A stretch of 64,000 nucleotides of DNA from Bradyrhizobium monzae (GTDB taxonomy: Bacteria; Pseudomonadota; Alphaproteobacteria; Rhizobiales; Xanthobacteraceae): assembly GCF_021458635.1 (NCBI RefSeq), contig NZ_JAIRDQ010000009.1:1-64000 (forward strand), in the 5' to 3' direction. Both the position numbers and the translations under genes were made by a program. Below are positions 8,074 through 16,747 of the stretch, piece by piece. The notes below the pieces were generated by a model. That model was not told the DNA's origin and did not search any database. It was given only the letters and a program-made list of their open reading frames with translations. Each line of letters starts with the position of its first letter. Position 1 is the stretch's first letter.

Positions 8074-8814
8074 ATGCTGGATGCCGCCGTCAAGGCGCTG
8101 TCGCAAATGATGTCGCCGCCGATGCGTTCGATCCTGTGGCGATCGATCGGGCTTGCGCTGGTGCTGATCGTCGTGCTCGCGATCGGGTTGCAGCGGCTGC
8201 TGAGCTGGTTCGCGACCCATGGCGAGGTCTGGCTGGAGGGCCTGCTCGGGCCGAGCTGGCATTCGTCGCTGGAGGTGCTCGCCTGGATCATCTCGATTGC
8301 GGCCGGTTTCGGCGTCGTGTTCGGCAGCGTGTTCCTGATGCCGGCGATCACCTCGCTGGTGGCGAGCCTGTTCGTCGACGACGTCGCCGACATCGTCGAA
8401 CGCGAATATTACCCGGCCGAGCGGCCGGGCACGGCGCTGCCGTTCAACCAGGCGATCTTCGAAGGCATCAAGACCGCGCTTCTGACCATCGTGGTCTATC
8501 TGATCGCGCTGCCGTTCGTGTTCCTGGCCGGCGCCGGTTTCCTGATCTTCTTCCTTGCCGCCGCATGGCTGTTGGGGCGCGAATATTTCGAGCTCGCCGC
8601 GATGCGCTTCCGCTCGCCGGAAGAGGCCAAGGCGATGCGTCGCGACAATGCCGCGATCATCTTCACCGCGGGCCTCTTCATCGCGGCCTTCGTCTCGATC
8701 CCGATCGTCAACCTGGCAACGCCGATCTTCGGCATGGCCTTCATGGTCCACATGCACAAACGTCTGTCAGGATCGCGGCCCGAGCTGATCGAGCCGGCGC
8801 GGCAGATGCGGTGA
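8074..8814 (+). CDS. EI24/CysZ-like integral membrane protein
   Basis: A 246-residue inner-membrane protein of the EI24 (CysZ-like) family. Four to six hydrophobic segments are visible (for example ALVLIVVLAIGL, AAGFGVVFGSVFLMPAI, VVYLIALPFVFLAGAGFLIFF split over adjacent helices, and GLFIAAFVSIPIVN). The family includes E. coli CysZ, a sulfate permease, but most alphaproteobacterial members are uncharacterised, so sulfate transport is only a possibility. The ATG at 8074 is preferred over a GTG 21 bases upstream because GAGAGG is well spaced before it. It converges on the efflux-pump gene with a 6-bp gap. Confidence 0.78.
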   Translation: MLDAAVKALSQMMSPPMRSILWRSIGLALVLIVVLAIGLQRLLSWFATHGEVWLEGLLGPSWHSSLEVLAWIISIAAGFGVVFGSVFLMPAITSLVASLFVDDVADIVEREYYPAERPGTALPFNQAIFEGIKTALLTIVVYLIALPFVFLAGAGFLIFFLAAAWLLGREYFELAAMRFRSPEEAKAMRRDNAAIIFTAGLFIAAFVSIPIVNLATPIFGMAFMVHMHKRLSGSRPELIEPARQMR

Positions 8815-8820
8815 CCTCGA

Positions 8821-10449
8821 CTACGTCACCGCCACCCCGCACTTTCGCAGCAGCATCTTGGCGAAGCCGAACGGCGCGGGCGTGAACGGTCCCGGCGGCG
8901 CGCGGGTGATCAGGGCGGTAAAGCCGAGCGCTGATATCGCCAGCCAGAAACAGAGCCAGAAGCCGTCGATATAGGCGAGCACGTTAGCCTCGCGCGCGAC
9001 GAAGCTCGCGAGCGTGCCGATCGCGCGTGCCTCCGCCGAGCCGGCGCCGTGGGCGGCAAAGTGATCGGCGAGCTGCTTCAGCGCGCGCACCACATTGACG
9101 TCGCCGACTTCGAGGTTCTGGCCGATATAGAAGGAATGGACCTGCTCGCGAACGCGCAGCCACGTTCCCATCAGCGCGACGCCGACCTCGGCACCGCCGA
9201 GCCGCATGATCTGGATATAGGCGGCAAAAGCTGTCGCACGGCTCGGATCGGAGTTCGACAGCAGCGTGATGATGAGCGGCAGCAAGGTCAGCGACTGCCC
9301 GATCGCCTGGAGCAGGACGATGCCGATGAAGTCGTCGCGGGCCCAGTCGTGGCTGAGCTGGGTGCCCCAGAGATTGGCTGCGGCAAAGCAGGCAAATCCG
9401 ACGACCACCACGGCCCGCGCATCGAAATGCCGTAGCAGCCAGATCGAGATCGGCACCAGCACGAACATCGGCAGCGCGCCATAGGTAAGCAGCAGCAGGC
9501 CGCTCTGCTCGGGTCTGAGCAGAGCGATGACCGCGAGGAAATTCGGCACCAGCGACGCATTGGACAGGCTAGTCAGCGTGTACAGCAGGATCAGGATCAA
9601 CCCCAATCCGATGTTGCGCGAGAACAGCACGTTCACATGCGCCCAGGGCTGTCGCACCAGCGACTCATTGACGATGAAGCCCGCGAACAGCACCGCACCT
9701 CCGACGAGCAGCGCCATCACCGTACCGGAGCCGAGCCAGTCCAGCCGATTGCCCTGATCGAGGCCGGCATAGATCATCGAGACCGCGGCACCGAGCAGCA
9801 GCATGCCGCCCCAATCGGCCTCGCGCAGCAGCACGCGGTTGACCGGCTCGTTCGGGGTACCGAGATAGACCATCAGGCCCATCAAGGGCGCGATCACGAC
9901 GCTCTGCCAGTACACCCATTGCCAACCGAGATGGTCGACATAGAAGCCGACCAGCGAGCTCGATGTGTCGAGCGCAAAGCCGACGCGGATCGAATAGAGC
10001 GCGATCGCCGGCAGCCACCAGCGGATCGGCAGATTGCGGAACACGATCATCAGCGTCGCCGGCACGAAGGTGCCGAGCAACAGGCCGTGGATGACGCTGA
10101 GAACCATCAGTGTCTGATAATCGTGCACGAACGGGATGATCAGCGAGATGATCGCATAGACGAGGCTCGGGATGCCGAGCACACGCCGCAGGCCGAACAC
10201 GGTCGCAAGCCACGGCACCGCCGGCGCGATAAGGATTTGCGAGCCGATTCCGGCGGTCGAGAGCCACGCGCCCTCGTCGAACGAGAGAGAGAACGCGCCG
10301 CGCAGATCCGGCAGGCCGACCGTGGTCAGGCGACTGTCGACATTGGTGAGAAATGAGCCGAGCAGGACGGCGGCGACCGCAAACAACGGCTGTGGCGCCA
10401 AGCCGCCGCGCGAGACGGGGCCACGACTGGCGTCGTCATTTTCCGCCAT
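8821..10449 (-). CDS. DHA2-family MFS efflux pump (EmrB-like)
   Basis: A 542-residue inner-membrane drug:H+ antiporter with about 14 hydrophobic segments, the length expected of DHA2/EmrB proteins. Seen: LGSFLTNVDSRLTTVGLPDL in TM1 (family signature around an acidic residue), VLGIPSLVYAI, and GWQWVYWQSVVIAPLMG in the TM5 motif C region. Its start overlaps the stop of the EmrA-like adaptor by 14 bases, so the two are co-translated and form a tripartite pump that would recruit a TolC-type outer-membrane channel (not in this window). The substrate is unknown; hydrophobic toxins are usual for the family. Confidence 0.88.
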   Translation of the reverse strand: MAENDDASRGPVSRGGLAPQPLFAVAAVLLGSFLTNVDSRLTTVGLPDLRGAFSLSFDEGAWLSTAGIGSQILIAPAVPWLATVFGLRRVLGIPSLVYAIISLIIPFVHDYQTLMVLSVIHGLLLGTFVPATLMIVFRNLPIRWWLPAIALYSIRVGFALDTSSSLVGFYVDHLGWQWVYWQSVVIAPLMGLMVYLGTPNEPVNRVLLREADWGGMLLLGAAVSMIYAGLDQGNRLDWLGSGTVMALLVGGAVLFAGFIVNESLVRQPWAHVNVLFSRNIGLGLILILLYTLTSLSNASLVPNFLAVIALLRPEQSGLLLLTYGALPMFVLVPISIWLLRHFDARAVVVVGFACFAAANLWGTQLSHDWARDDFIGIVLLQAIGQSLTLLPLIITLLSNSDPSRATAFAAYIQIMRLGGAEVGVALMGTWLRVREQVHSFYIGQNLEVGDVNVVRALKQLADHFAAHGAGSAEARAIGTLASFVAREANVLAYIDGFWLCFWLAISALGFTALITRAPPGPFTPAPFGFAKMLLRKCGVAVT

Positions 10450-11572
10450 CCGCGCCCTTCGTGTCGATGCTGGTGACGACCGACATGCCCGGCACCAGCC
10501 GCGCCAGCAGCGGCTGGTTGTCGTCGAACTGGATGCGCACGGGAATGCGCTGCACGACCTTGGTGAAATTGCCGGTCGCATTGTCAGGCGGCAGCAGCGC
10601 CACCTGCGCACCGGTCGCGGGCGCGATGCGCTCGACTTTGCCACGCAGCTTCTCGCGCGAAAAACTGTCGACGGTGATCTCGACCGGTTGCCCGGGTGCG
10701 ACGTGCGTGAGCTGGGTCTCCTTGTAGTTCGCGATCACATAGACCTTTGGCAGCGGCACGACGTTGATGAGGTTAGTGCCGATATTGACGTAATCGCCGG
10801 GCTGAACCTGACGCTCGCCAACGACGCCGTCGAACGGCGCGGTGATCCTGGTGTAGCCGAGCTTGAGCTTGTCACTCGCCAGCGTCGCCTTGGTCGCATC
10901 GAGATCCGCAGCGCGCTGCTTCTTGGTGCCTTGCAAAACCTCGAGCTGATGCTGCTGGGCGGCGATCACGGCGCGGCTCGCGCGCACGTCGGCCTGCGCC
11001 TTGGCGAGGCCCGCGACCGCCTGCTCGAGCCGCTGCCGCGTGCCGGCCTCAGTCTGCGTCAGCGATTGCTGACGCTCCTGCTCCTGCTTGGCTTCGACTT
11101 CCAGCGCTTCCGCCGACAAACGCGAAGCCTCGGCCTGCGCGATGGTCGCATATTGCAGCTCGATCTGGTTGGCGAGATTGTCCAGCTGGGCTTGCGCGGC
11201 AGCCACCGCCGCCTCGGACTGCGCGACCTGGGCCTCGTAATCTGCGGGATCGATCTGGATCAGAAGATCGCCGGCCTTGACGCGCTGGAAGTCGGTCACG
11301 GCGACCGTCAGCACCTCGCCGGAGACGCGGCTCGCAAGCCGCGTCAACTCGGCGCGCACATAGGCGTCATTGGTGGTCTGGACCACGGCATTGCCGACCC
11401 ATTCGTCGAACCGCAACGTTGCCAATGCGACGAAGGCGAGCGCGACGACCACGGCGAACAGCGGGATCGCGAGCCGGCTCCAGAGCGAGCTCGCCGGCCG
11501 CTGCGTCGGCTTCGGCGATGGAGCCGGTGTGGCCGCGGGCGGCGGTGACGAGACTTGTTCCTGCTGACTCAA
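10436..11572 (-). CDS. HlyD/EmrA-type membrane fusion protein
   Basis: A 378-residue periplasmic adaptor. A Pro/Ala-rich N-tail (1-28) is followed by a single membrane anchor (about 33-53), a lipoyl half-motif, a long alpha-helical hairpin rich in Ala/Gln/Glu (about 110-230), then the second lipoyl half ITAPFDGVVGERQVQPGDYV and the beta-barrel. This is the EmrA pattern. It lies 37 bp downstream of nth and overlaps the EmrB-like gene by 14 bases. No dedicated regulator is adjacent. Together they should export amphipathic compounds across both membranes. Confidence 0.9.
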   Translation of the reverse strand: MSQQEQVSSPPPAATPAPSPKPTQRPASSLWSRLAIPLFAVVVALAFVALATLRFDEWVGNAVVQTTNDAYVRAELTRLASRVSGEVLTVAVTDFQRVKAGDLLIQIDPADYEAQVAQSEAAVAAAQAQLDNLANQIELQYATIAQAEASRLSAEALEVEAKQEQERQQSLTQTEAGTRQRLEQAVAGLAKAQADVRASRAVIAAQQHQLEVLQGTKKQRAADLDATKATLASDKLKLGYTRITAPFDGVVGERQVQPGDYVNIGTNLINVVPLPKVYVIANYKETQLTHVAPGQPVEITVDSFSREKLRGKVERIAPATGAQVALLPPDNATGNFTKVVQRIPVRIQFDDNQPLLARLVPGMSVVTSIDTKGADGGK

Positions 11573-11609
11573 CCAATGCCCCCAAAACCACTTTGCACGA
11601 ACGCCACGC

Positions 11610-12377
11610 TCAAACCGTCTTCTCCGGCCACCGGCAGAGATCGTTGATCAGGCAAACCTCGCAGCGCGGCTTGCGCGCGAGGCAAGTATAGCGGCCGTGC
11701 AGGATCAGCCAATGATGGGCGTGCAGCATGAACTCGGCCGGGATCACCTTTTCGAGACCAAGCTCGACCTCGAGCGGCGTCTTGCCGGGCGCGAGTCCCG
11801 TGCGATTGCCGACGCGGAAAACATGCGTGTCGACCGCCATGGTGTGCTCGCCGAAGGCCATGTTGAGCACGACGTTGGCGGTCTTGCGGCCCGCGCCCGG
11901 CAGCGACTCGATCTCGGCGCGCATGCGCGGCACCTCGCCGCCGAAATCACTGAGCACTTTTGCGGACAACGCGATCACGTTCCTGGCCTTGGTGCGATAG
12001 AGGCCGATGGTCTTGATGTACTCGCGCAGGCGTTCTTCGCCGAGATCGAGCATCTTCTGCGGCGTGTCCGCGACCGCGAACAATGCGCGTGTCGCCTTGT
12101 TGACCCCGGCATCGGTCGCCTGCGCCGACAGCACGACGGCGACCAGCAACGTGAACGGATTGACGTGCTCGAGCTCGCCTTTCGGCTCGGGGTTGGCCTT
12201 GCGGAAGCGGCTGAAGACCTCATGAACTTCGGCCGGCGTCCAGGGTTTGATAGCCTTGAGCGATTTCTTCGCGGGCGCCGATTTCTTCGCAGCCTTGGGC
12301 TTCGCGACGGCCGCCTTTGCCTTTTTCTTCGGCATCGCCGCTTTGCGCGGGGCCGGCTTGCGGGTGATTTTCGCCAT
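11610..12377 (-). CDS. nth: Endonuclease III
   Basis: A 255-residue base-excision repair glycosylase/AP lyase that removes oxidised pyrimidines. Seen: helix-hairpin-helix LPGAGRKTANVVL with the catalytic lysine, catalytic aspartate in VDTHVFRV, and the [4Fe-4S] cluster C-x6-C-x2-C-x5-C (CLARKPRCEVCLINDLC). The catalytic core begins near residue 44; before it lies a basic Lys/Ala/Pro-rich tail that E. coli Nth (211 residues) lacks. The start at 12377 is only 22 bp from the divergent DUF2244 start; an internal ATG at 12335 would shorten the tail and leave more room for a promoter, so the start is uncertain. Confidence 0.95.
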   Translation of the reverse strand: MAKITRKPAPRKAAMPKKKAKAAVAKPKAAKKSAPAKKSLKAIKPWTPAEVHEVFSRFRKANPEPKGELEHVNPFTLLVAVVLSAQATDAGVNKATRALFAVADTPQKMLDLGEERLREYIKTIGLYRTKARNVIALSAKVLSDFGGEVPRMRAEIESLPGAGRKTANVVLNMAFGEHTMAVDTHVFRVGNRTGLAPGKTPLEVELGLEKVIPAEFMLHAHHWLILHGRYTCLARKPRCEVCLINDLCRWPEKTV

Positions 12378-12399
12378 GATCGGGATATACTGAGGGACG

Positions 12400-12918
12400 A
12401 TGAGCACAGGCAACGAAATTGAGCGCGACAGCGAAGTGCAGATCTTTTCCGCGCAGCTGACGCCACACCGCTCGCTGAACCGCAGCGGCTTTCTCGCCGT
12501 GATGCTGTTCCTGAGCGTCGTCAGCTTCGTCACCGGCATTGTCTTCCTGATGAAGGGCGCCTGGCCGGTGTTCGGCTTTTTCGGCCTCGACATCCTGGTG
12601 ATCTGGTGGGCCTTCAAGGCCAATTTCCGCAGCGCACGGGCGCGCGAGGAGATCACGGTCACGACCACCGAATTGCGCGTGCGGCGCGTCAGCCATCGCG
12701 GCCAGGTCGCCGAATGGAGCTTTAATCCGCTCTGGGTCCGCCTCGACATGGAAGTCGACGAGGATTTTGGCATCGAGCATCTCTATCTGATCTCGCGGGG
12801 GCACCAGATCCAGATCGCCCGCTTTTTGGGACCGGATGAAAAGGCAAGCTTTTACAAAGGCTTGATTGAGGCGCTCAATGCCGCCAAGCGCGGCCCGACC
12901 TTCAACCCGGTGACCTAA
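12400..12918 (+). CDS. DUF2244 membrane protein
   Basis: A 172-residue DUF2244 protein. LTPHRSLNRSGFL near residues 20-32 matches the family's opening motif, and two hydrophobic helices follow (about 33-52 and 57-70), then a soluble C-terminal beta-rich half (EEITVTTTELRVRRV). The family is common in alphaproteobacteria next to nth or cytochrome oxidase genes and has no established function. It is divergent from nth across 22 bp and followed by the Ada-like gene 55 bp downstream on the same strand. Confidence 0.82.
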   Translation: MSTGNEIERDSEVQIFSAQLTPHRSLNRSGFLAVMLFLSVVSFVTGIVFLMKGAWPVFGFFGLDILVIWWAFKANFRSARAREEITVTTTELRVRRVSHRGQVAEWSFNPLWVRLDMEVDEDFGIEHLYLISRGHQIQIARFLGPDEKASFYKGLIEALNAAKRGPTFNPVT

Positions 12919-12973
12919 GGCGCAGTCAGAAATCGGGTGGTTTCGAAGCCTGCCCTCTCCTACATTTCCGGTC

Positions 12974-13870
12974 ATGATGACACTCGCCATACATGACCAG
13001 CGCCTGGCCAAGCCGGGCACCCAGAACGCCGCGCTGCGCGACTATGATTCCGTGCGCCGGGCCATCGCGTTCATTTCGGAGAACTGGCGCGCGCAGCCGA
13101 CCATCGAGGCGATGGCCGATGCGGCCGGCGTCACGCCGGATGAGCTGCACCATCTGTTTCGCCGCTGGGCCTCGATCACGCCGAAGGCCTTTATGCAGGC
13201 ATTGACGCTCGACCACGCCAAGGGGTTGCTGCGGGACTCCGCGAGCATCCTCGACGCCGCGCTCGACTCGGGCCTCTCGGGCCCGGGCCGGCTGCATGAT
13301 CTCTTCGTCACGCACGAGGCGATGTCGCCGGGTGAATGGAAGAACGGCGGCGCGGGCTTGACCTTGCGCTACGGCTTCCATCCCTCGCCATTCGGCACCG
13401 CGATCGTGATCGCGACCGATCGTGGGCTCTCGGGTCTCGCCTTCGCCGATCCCGGCGAGGAAACCGCTTCGTTGGCCGATATGACGCGGCGCTGGCCGAA
13501 CGCGACCTACATCGAGGATCACGAAGGCACCGCGCCGCTGGCGCAACGCATCTTCGACACAAAACTCTGGCGGCCGGACCAGCCGTTGCGGGTGGTGATG
13601 ATCGGCACCGATTTCGAGGTGCGGGTATGGGAGACGCTGTTGAAGATCCCGATGGGACGCGCGGTGTCTTATTCCGACATCGCCTGCAACATCGACAATC
13701 CGAAGGCCTCGCGCGCCGTCGGTGCCGCCATCGGGAAAAACCCCGTCTCCTTCGTCGTGCCCTGCCATCGCGCGCTCGGCAAGAGCGGCACGCTGACTGG
13801 CTATCACTGGGGCATCACCCGCAAGCAGGCGATGCTGGGCTGGGAGGCCGGGCAGCTCGGGGTGCAGTAG
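12974..13870 (+). CDS. Ada-like AraC regulator / O6-alkylguanine-DNA alkyltransferase
   Basis: A 298-residue fusion of an AraC-type helix-turn-helix domain (about 25-110) and a methylguanine-DNA methyltransferase domain (about 125-290). The alkyl-acceptor is Cys264 in the PCHR motif (FVVPCHRALGKSG), preceded by the helix-turn-helix-like DIACNIDNPKASRAVGAAIG. It removes alkyl groups from O6-guanine by suicide transfer. The N-terminal zinc Cys4 domain of E. coli Ada, which senses methylphosphotriesters, is missing, so the usual Ada activation switch cannot work here. Clustering near nth gives a small DNA-repair neighbourhood. Confidence 0.9.
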   Translation: MMTLAIHDQRLAKPGTQNAALRDYDSVRRAIAFISENWRAQPTIEAMADAAGVTPDELHHLFRRWASITPKAFMQALTLDHAKGLLRDSASILDAALDSGLSGPGRLHDLFVTHEAMSPGEWKNGGAGLTLRYGFHPSPFGTAIVIATDRGLSGLAFADPGEETASLADMTRRWPNATYIEDHEGTAPLAQRIFDTKLWRPDQPLRVVMIGTDFEVRVWETLLKIPMGRAVSYSDIACNIDNPKASRAVGAAIGKNPVSFVVPCHRALGKSGTLTGYHWGITRKQAMLGWEAGQLGVQ

Positions 13871-13890
13871 GGCACTCCGAGCACACTGCC

Positions 13891-13980
13891 GTAGGGTGGG
13901 CAAAGCGTAGCGCGCCCACCATGCATTAGCGATCGCGGAAGAATGGTGGGCACGGCGCTCCGCGCCTTTGCCCACCCTAC
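13891..13980. repeat. 90-bp palindromic intergenic repeat
   Basis: Outer arms GTAGGGTGGGCAAAG and CTTTGCCCACCCTAC with inner arms GCGCCCACCAT / ATGGTGGGCAC form a nested palindrome in the gap between the convergent Ada-like gene and gpmA. Single copy in this window; it looks like a dispersed repeat and could work as a bidirectional hairpin. Confidence 0.85.
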
Positions 13981-13990
13981 GAGACCGTAG

Positions 13991-14614
13991 CTAACCCGCC
14001 AGATCCAGCTTCGACGCCACGGTCGAATCCGCGTTGAGCCGGTAGATGATCGGCACACCCGTCGCAAGCTCGCGCTTCAAGATGCCTTCGGGCGACAGCT
14101 TCTCCAGCACCATGATCAGCGCGCGCAGTGAGTTGCCGTGGGCGGCAACCAGCGTGCGCTTGCCGTTGAGCACGCCGGGCAGGATTTCCTGCACGTAGTA
14201 GGGCAGTGCGCGCGCGAGCGTATCCTTCAGGCTTTCGCCGCCGGGCGGCGGCACGTCGTAGGAGCGGCGCCAGATCAGCACCTGGTCCTCGCCCCACTTC
14301 TTGCGCGCGTCGTCCTTGTTGAGGCCGGAGAGATCGCCGTAGTCGCGCTCGTTCAGCGCGAGGTCCTTCGAGGTCGGCAGGCCCTTCTGTCCGAGTTCGC
14401 CGAGAATGAGGTCGAGCGTGTGCTGCGCGCGCGTGAGCACCGAAGTGTAGGCGACGTCGAACACGAGGCCTTCTGCCTTCAACTTGCGGCCGGCTTCCGA
14501 GGCCTCCTTCACGCCGAGCTCGGTGAGATCAGGATCCTTCCAGCCGGTGAACAGGTTCTTCAGGTTCCATTCGCTCTGGCCGTGCCGCACCAGCACGAGA
14601 AGACGTTCGCTCAT
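13991..14614 (-). CDS. gpmA: 2,3-bisphosphoglycerate-dependent phosphoglycerate mutase
   Basis: A 207-residue cofactor-dependent mutase interconverting 3- and 2-phosphoglycerate in glycolysis/gluconeogenesis. Seen: RHGQSEWN with the phospho-acceptor His11, SVLTRAQHTL, LNERDYGDLSG and the second catalytic histidine in VAAHGNSLRAL. It is about 40 residues shorter than E. coli GpmA, as usual in alphaproteobacteria, the loss being in the C-terminal lid. ATG 14614 is preferred over a longer frame because it begins exactly at the conserved N-terminus. It lies 26 bp behind dapB on the same strand. Confidence 0.95.
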   Translation of the reverse strand: MSERLLVLVRHGQSEWNLKNLFTGWKDPDLTELGVKEASEAGRKLKAEGLVFDVAYTSVLTRAQHTLDLILGELGQKGLPTSKDLALNERDYGDLSGLNKDDARKKWGEDQVLIWRRSYDVPPPGGESLKDTLARALPYYVQEILPGVLNGKRTLVAAHGNSLRALIMVLEKLSPEGILKRELATGVPIIYRLNADSTVASKLDLAG

Positions 14615-14640
14615 TGACTGCTTTCCGTTGCTTGCTTTGA

Positions 14641-15456
14641 TCAGATATCGGCAAGGCCGAGCACGTCGGCCATGGAGTAGTGCCCCGGCTTCTTGCCATG
14701 CGCCCACAGCGCCGCCTTCAGCGCGCCGTGCGCGAACAGCATGCGATCCTCGGCGAGATGCGACAGCGTCAACCGCTCGAACGGGCCGAGGAAGGTCACG
14801 CTGTGCTCGCCGGCGACGGTGCCGCCGCGCAAGGAGGCAAAGCCGATCGCGCCCGGCTTGCGTGCGCCGGTGATGCCGTCACGGCCGCGTTCCGAATTGT
14901 CCTCGAGCGAGATGCCGCGGCCGGCGGCGGCAGCCTGGCCCAGCATCAGCGCGGTGCCGGAAGGCGCATCGACCTTCATGCGGTGATGGGCTTCGACGAT
15001 CTCGATGTCGAAACTCTCGTCGAGCGCCTTGGCGACGCGCTTGACCACGGCGGCGAGCAGATTGACGCCCAGACTCATATTGCCTGATTGCACGACGATG
15101 GCGCGATTGGTGACGCTCTTGATCACGGCGTTGTCGGAGGCCGACAGGCCAGTGGTGCCGACGACGTGCACGATGCCGCGCTCGGCCGCGATCGCGACAT
15201 TGGCGATGGTCGCGGCCGGAACGGTGAAATCGAGAATGCCGTCGGCTTCTTTCGACATCGTCCAGAGGTCGGCGGACAGCTTGATGCCATTGGCCGGCAG
15301 GCCTGCGAGCGCGCCCGCATCCTTGCCGAGCAGCTCCGAGCCCGGCGCCTCCAGGGCGCCAGCCAGCACCGCGCCTTTGCTGTCGGCAATCGCCCGTGTC
15401 AGGGCGCGGCCCATCCGGCCGCCGGCTCCAGCAACAATCAAGCGCATGTCTGACAT
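14641..15456 (-). CDS. dapB: 4-hydroxy-tetrahydrodipicolinate reductase
   Basis: A 271-residue NAD(P)H-dependent reductase of the lysine/diaminopimelate pathway. Seen: N-terminal Rossmann GAGGRMGRAL, VGTTGLS, and the substrate-binding EAHHRMKVDAPSGTAL with the catalytic His and Lys; GERGRDGITG-like segment SERGRDGITGAR is also conserved. Normal length. It is upstream of gpmA in a minus-strand series that begins with pyrF; the 240 bp before it carry a palindromic repeat and perhaps its own promoter. Confidence 0.96.
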   Translation of the reverse strand: MSDMRLIVAGAGGRMGRALTRAIADSKGAVLAGALEAPGSELLGKDAGALAGLPANGIKLSADLWTMSKEADGILDFTVPAATIANVAIAAERGIVHVVGTTGLSASDNAVIKSVTNRAIVVQSGNMSLGVNLLAAVVKRVAKALDESFDIEIVEAHHRMKVDAPSGTALMLGQAAAAGRGISLEDNSERGRDGITGARKPGAIGFASLRGGTVAGEHSVTFLGPFERLTLSHLAEDRMLFAHGALKAALWAHGKKPGHYSMADVLGLADI

Positions 15457-15527
15457 GGTGCGATCCTCTCAAGGCGCCGTTGTAGCGGCGGGACGCAGTT
15501 CCGGCAACCGAGGGGGACAAACTCCGC

Positions 15528-15693
15528 CGTCATGCCCGGGCTTGTCCCGCCTGCGCGGCCGAAGCCGCTTCTGCGAGGCAAAGGCCCGGGCATCCACGAA
15601 AGACCAAGCATGAGGGCACAAAGACGTGGATGGCCGGGTCATAGGCGGAGTGAAGCGACGCCGTCCTTCGGACGGCTATGCCCGACCATGACG
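15528..15693. repeat. 166-bp inverted repeat element (CGTCATGCCCGGG type)
   Basis: Starts with CGTCATGCCCGGGCTTG and ends with GCCCGACCATGACGG; in the middle CCCGGGCATCCACG is mirrored by CGTGGATGGCCGGG. A perfect small hairpin, CCGTCC-TTC-GGACGG, lies at 15661-15675. It fills the dapB-DUF1330 gap and ends 3 bp before the DUF1330 stop codon. Interpreted as a dispersed intergenic repeat. Confidence 0.75.
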
Positions 15694-15696
15694 GAG

Positions 15697-16008
15697 TCAA
15701 CCGTCCGACGGCTGCGGGCCGTCATAGCCCTCGATGATGATGAGGTCGGCGATCGAGTGCGGCTGGCGCACCTTGATATTGGCCTGGTATTCCGGGGAAT
15801 TGTAGCAGGCGATCGCGGTCTGGTAGTCCGGAAATTCGATCACGACGTTACGGGTGCGGCTTGCACCTTCGACAGTGGTGAACTTGCCGGCGCGGACGAC
15901 GAAGCGGCCACCCCATTTCTTGAAGATCGGCCCGTTGGCGACGGCGTAGGGCTTGTAACCCTCGTCACTGCTCACATCGACGCGCCCGATCCAGTAGCCC
16001 TTTGCCAT
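15697..16008 (-). CDS. DUF1330 family protein
   Basis: A 103-residue protein of the DUF1330 (dimeric alpha/beta-barrel, ferredoxin-like) family. Seen: MAKGYWIGRVDV start, YKPYAVANGPIFKKWGGRFVVRAG, and VVIEFPDYQTAIACYNSPEYQ, the typical family core. Function is not established for the family. The ATG at 16008 is preferred to a longer frame reading into pyrF; it has GGAGAAGAACA in front. It follows pyrF by 22 bp and is likely co-transcribed. Confidence 0.85.
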   Translation of the reverse strand: MAKGYWIGRVDVSSDEGYKPYAVANGPIFKKWGGRFVVRAGKFTTVEGASRTRNVVIEFPDYQTAIACYNSPEYQANIKVRQPHSIADLIIIEGYDGPQPSDG

Positions 16009-16030
16009 TGTTCTTCTCCTTGGTTGTTCC

Positions 16031-16741
16031 TCAGCCGAGTGCTTGCGCAATCTCGACTTGAATGGCCTCTGCGATTGCCTTGGGGTCAGCGGCCTCCACC
16101 ACCGGCCGCCCCACGACGAGATAATCCGCGCCCGCGACAATCGCACGACCGGGCGTCATGATGCGTTTCTGATCACCGGTTGCCGAACCCGCCGGGCGAA
16201 TGCCGGGCGTGACGAGATGCATCTGGTGGCCGACGATCTTGCGCAGGCTTCCCACTTCCTCGGGCGAGGACACGAGCCCATCGACGCCGAGCACCTGCGC
16301 CTGCTGCGCGCGCGCTTCGACGAGCTCGGAGACGCCGAGCCGGAAACCTGCCGCGTGCAGATCGTCTTCGTTGTAGGAGGTCAGCACCGTGACGGCGAGG
16401 ATCTTCAGCTTCGAGCTGCCGCGGCCCTCGACGGCGCCCTTCATGGTCTGCGGATAGGCATGCACCGTGAGGAAGGTGGCGCCCAGCTTCGTGATGCTCT
16501 CGACGCCTTGCGCTACGGTGTTGCCGATGTCGTGCAGCTTGAGGTCGAGAAAGACCTTCTTGCCCTTGTCGGCGAGCTTGGCGACCAGCGGCAAGCCGCC
16601 GGCATAAGCGAGGCGATAGCCGATCTTGTAGAAGGCGACGCTGTCGCCGAGCCTTGCGATCATCGCCTCCGCGGCATCGACGCTGGGCAAATCGAGCGCA
16701 ACGATCAGGCGGTCCTTCGGGGCGATTTCGGCTGGCGTCAT
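16031..16741 (-). CDS. pyrF: Orotidine 5'-phosphate decarboxylase
   Basis: A 236-residue TIM-barrel enzyme making UMP from OMP, the last step of de novo pyrimidine synthesis. Seen: LIVALDLPS, the catalytic Lys/Asp array FLDLKLHDIGNTV, and the phosphate-gripper end GADYLVVGRPV. Length matches the bacterial family. It starts 6 bp after the flavin-reductase gene stop, so translation is probably coupled. Confidence 0.97.
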   Translation of the reverse strand: MTPAEIAPKDRLIVALDLPSVDAAEAMIARLGDSVAFYKIGYRLAYAGGLPLVAKLADKGKKVFLDLKLHDIGNTVAQGVESITKLGATFLTVHAYPQTMKGAVEGRGSSKLKILAVTVLTSYNEDDLHAAGFRLGVSELVEARAQQAQVLGVDGLVSSPEEVGSLRKIVGHQMHLVTPGIRPAGSATGDQKRIMTPGRAIVAGADYLVVGRPVVEAADPKAIAEAIQVEIAQALG

Positions 16742-16747
16742 GTCACC

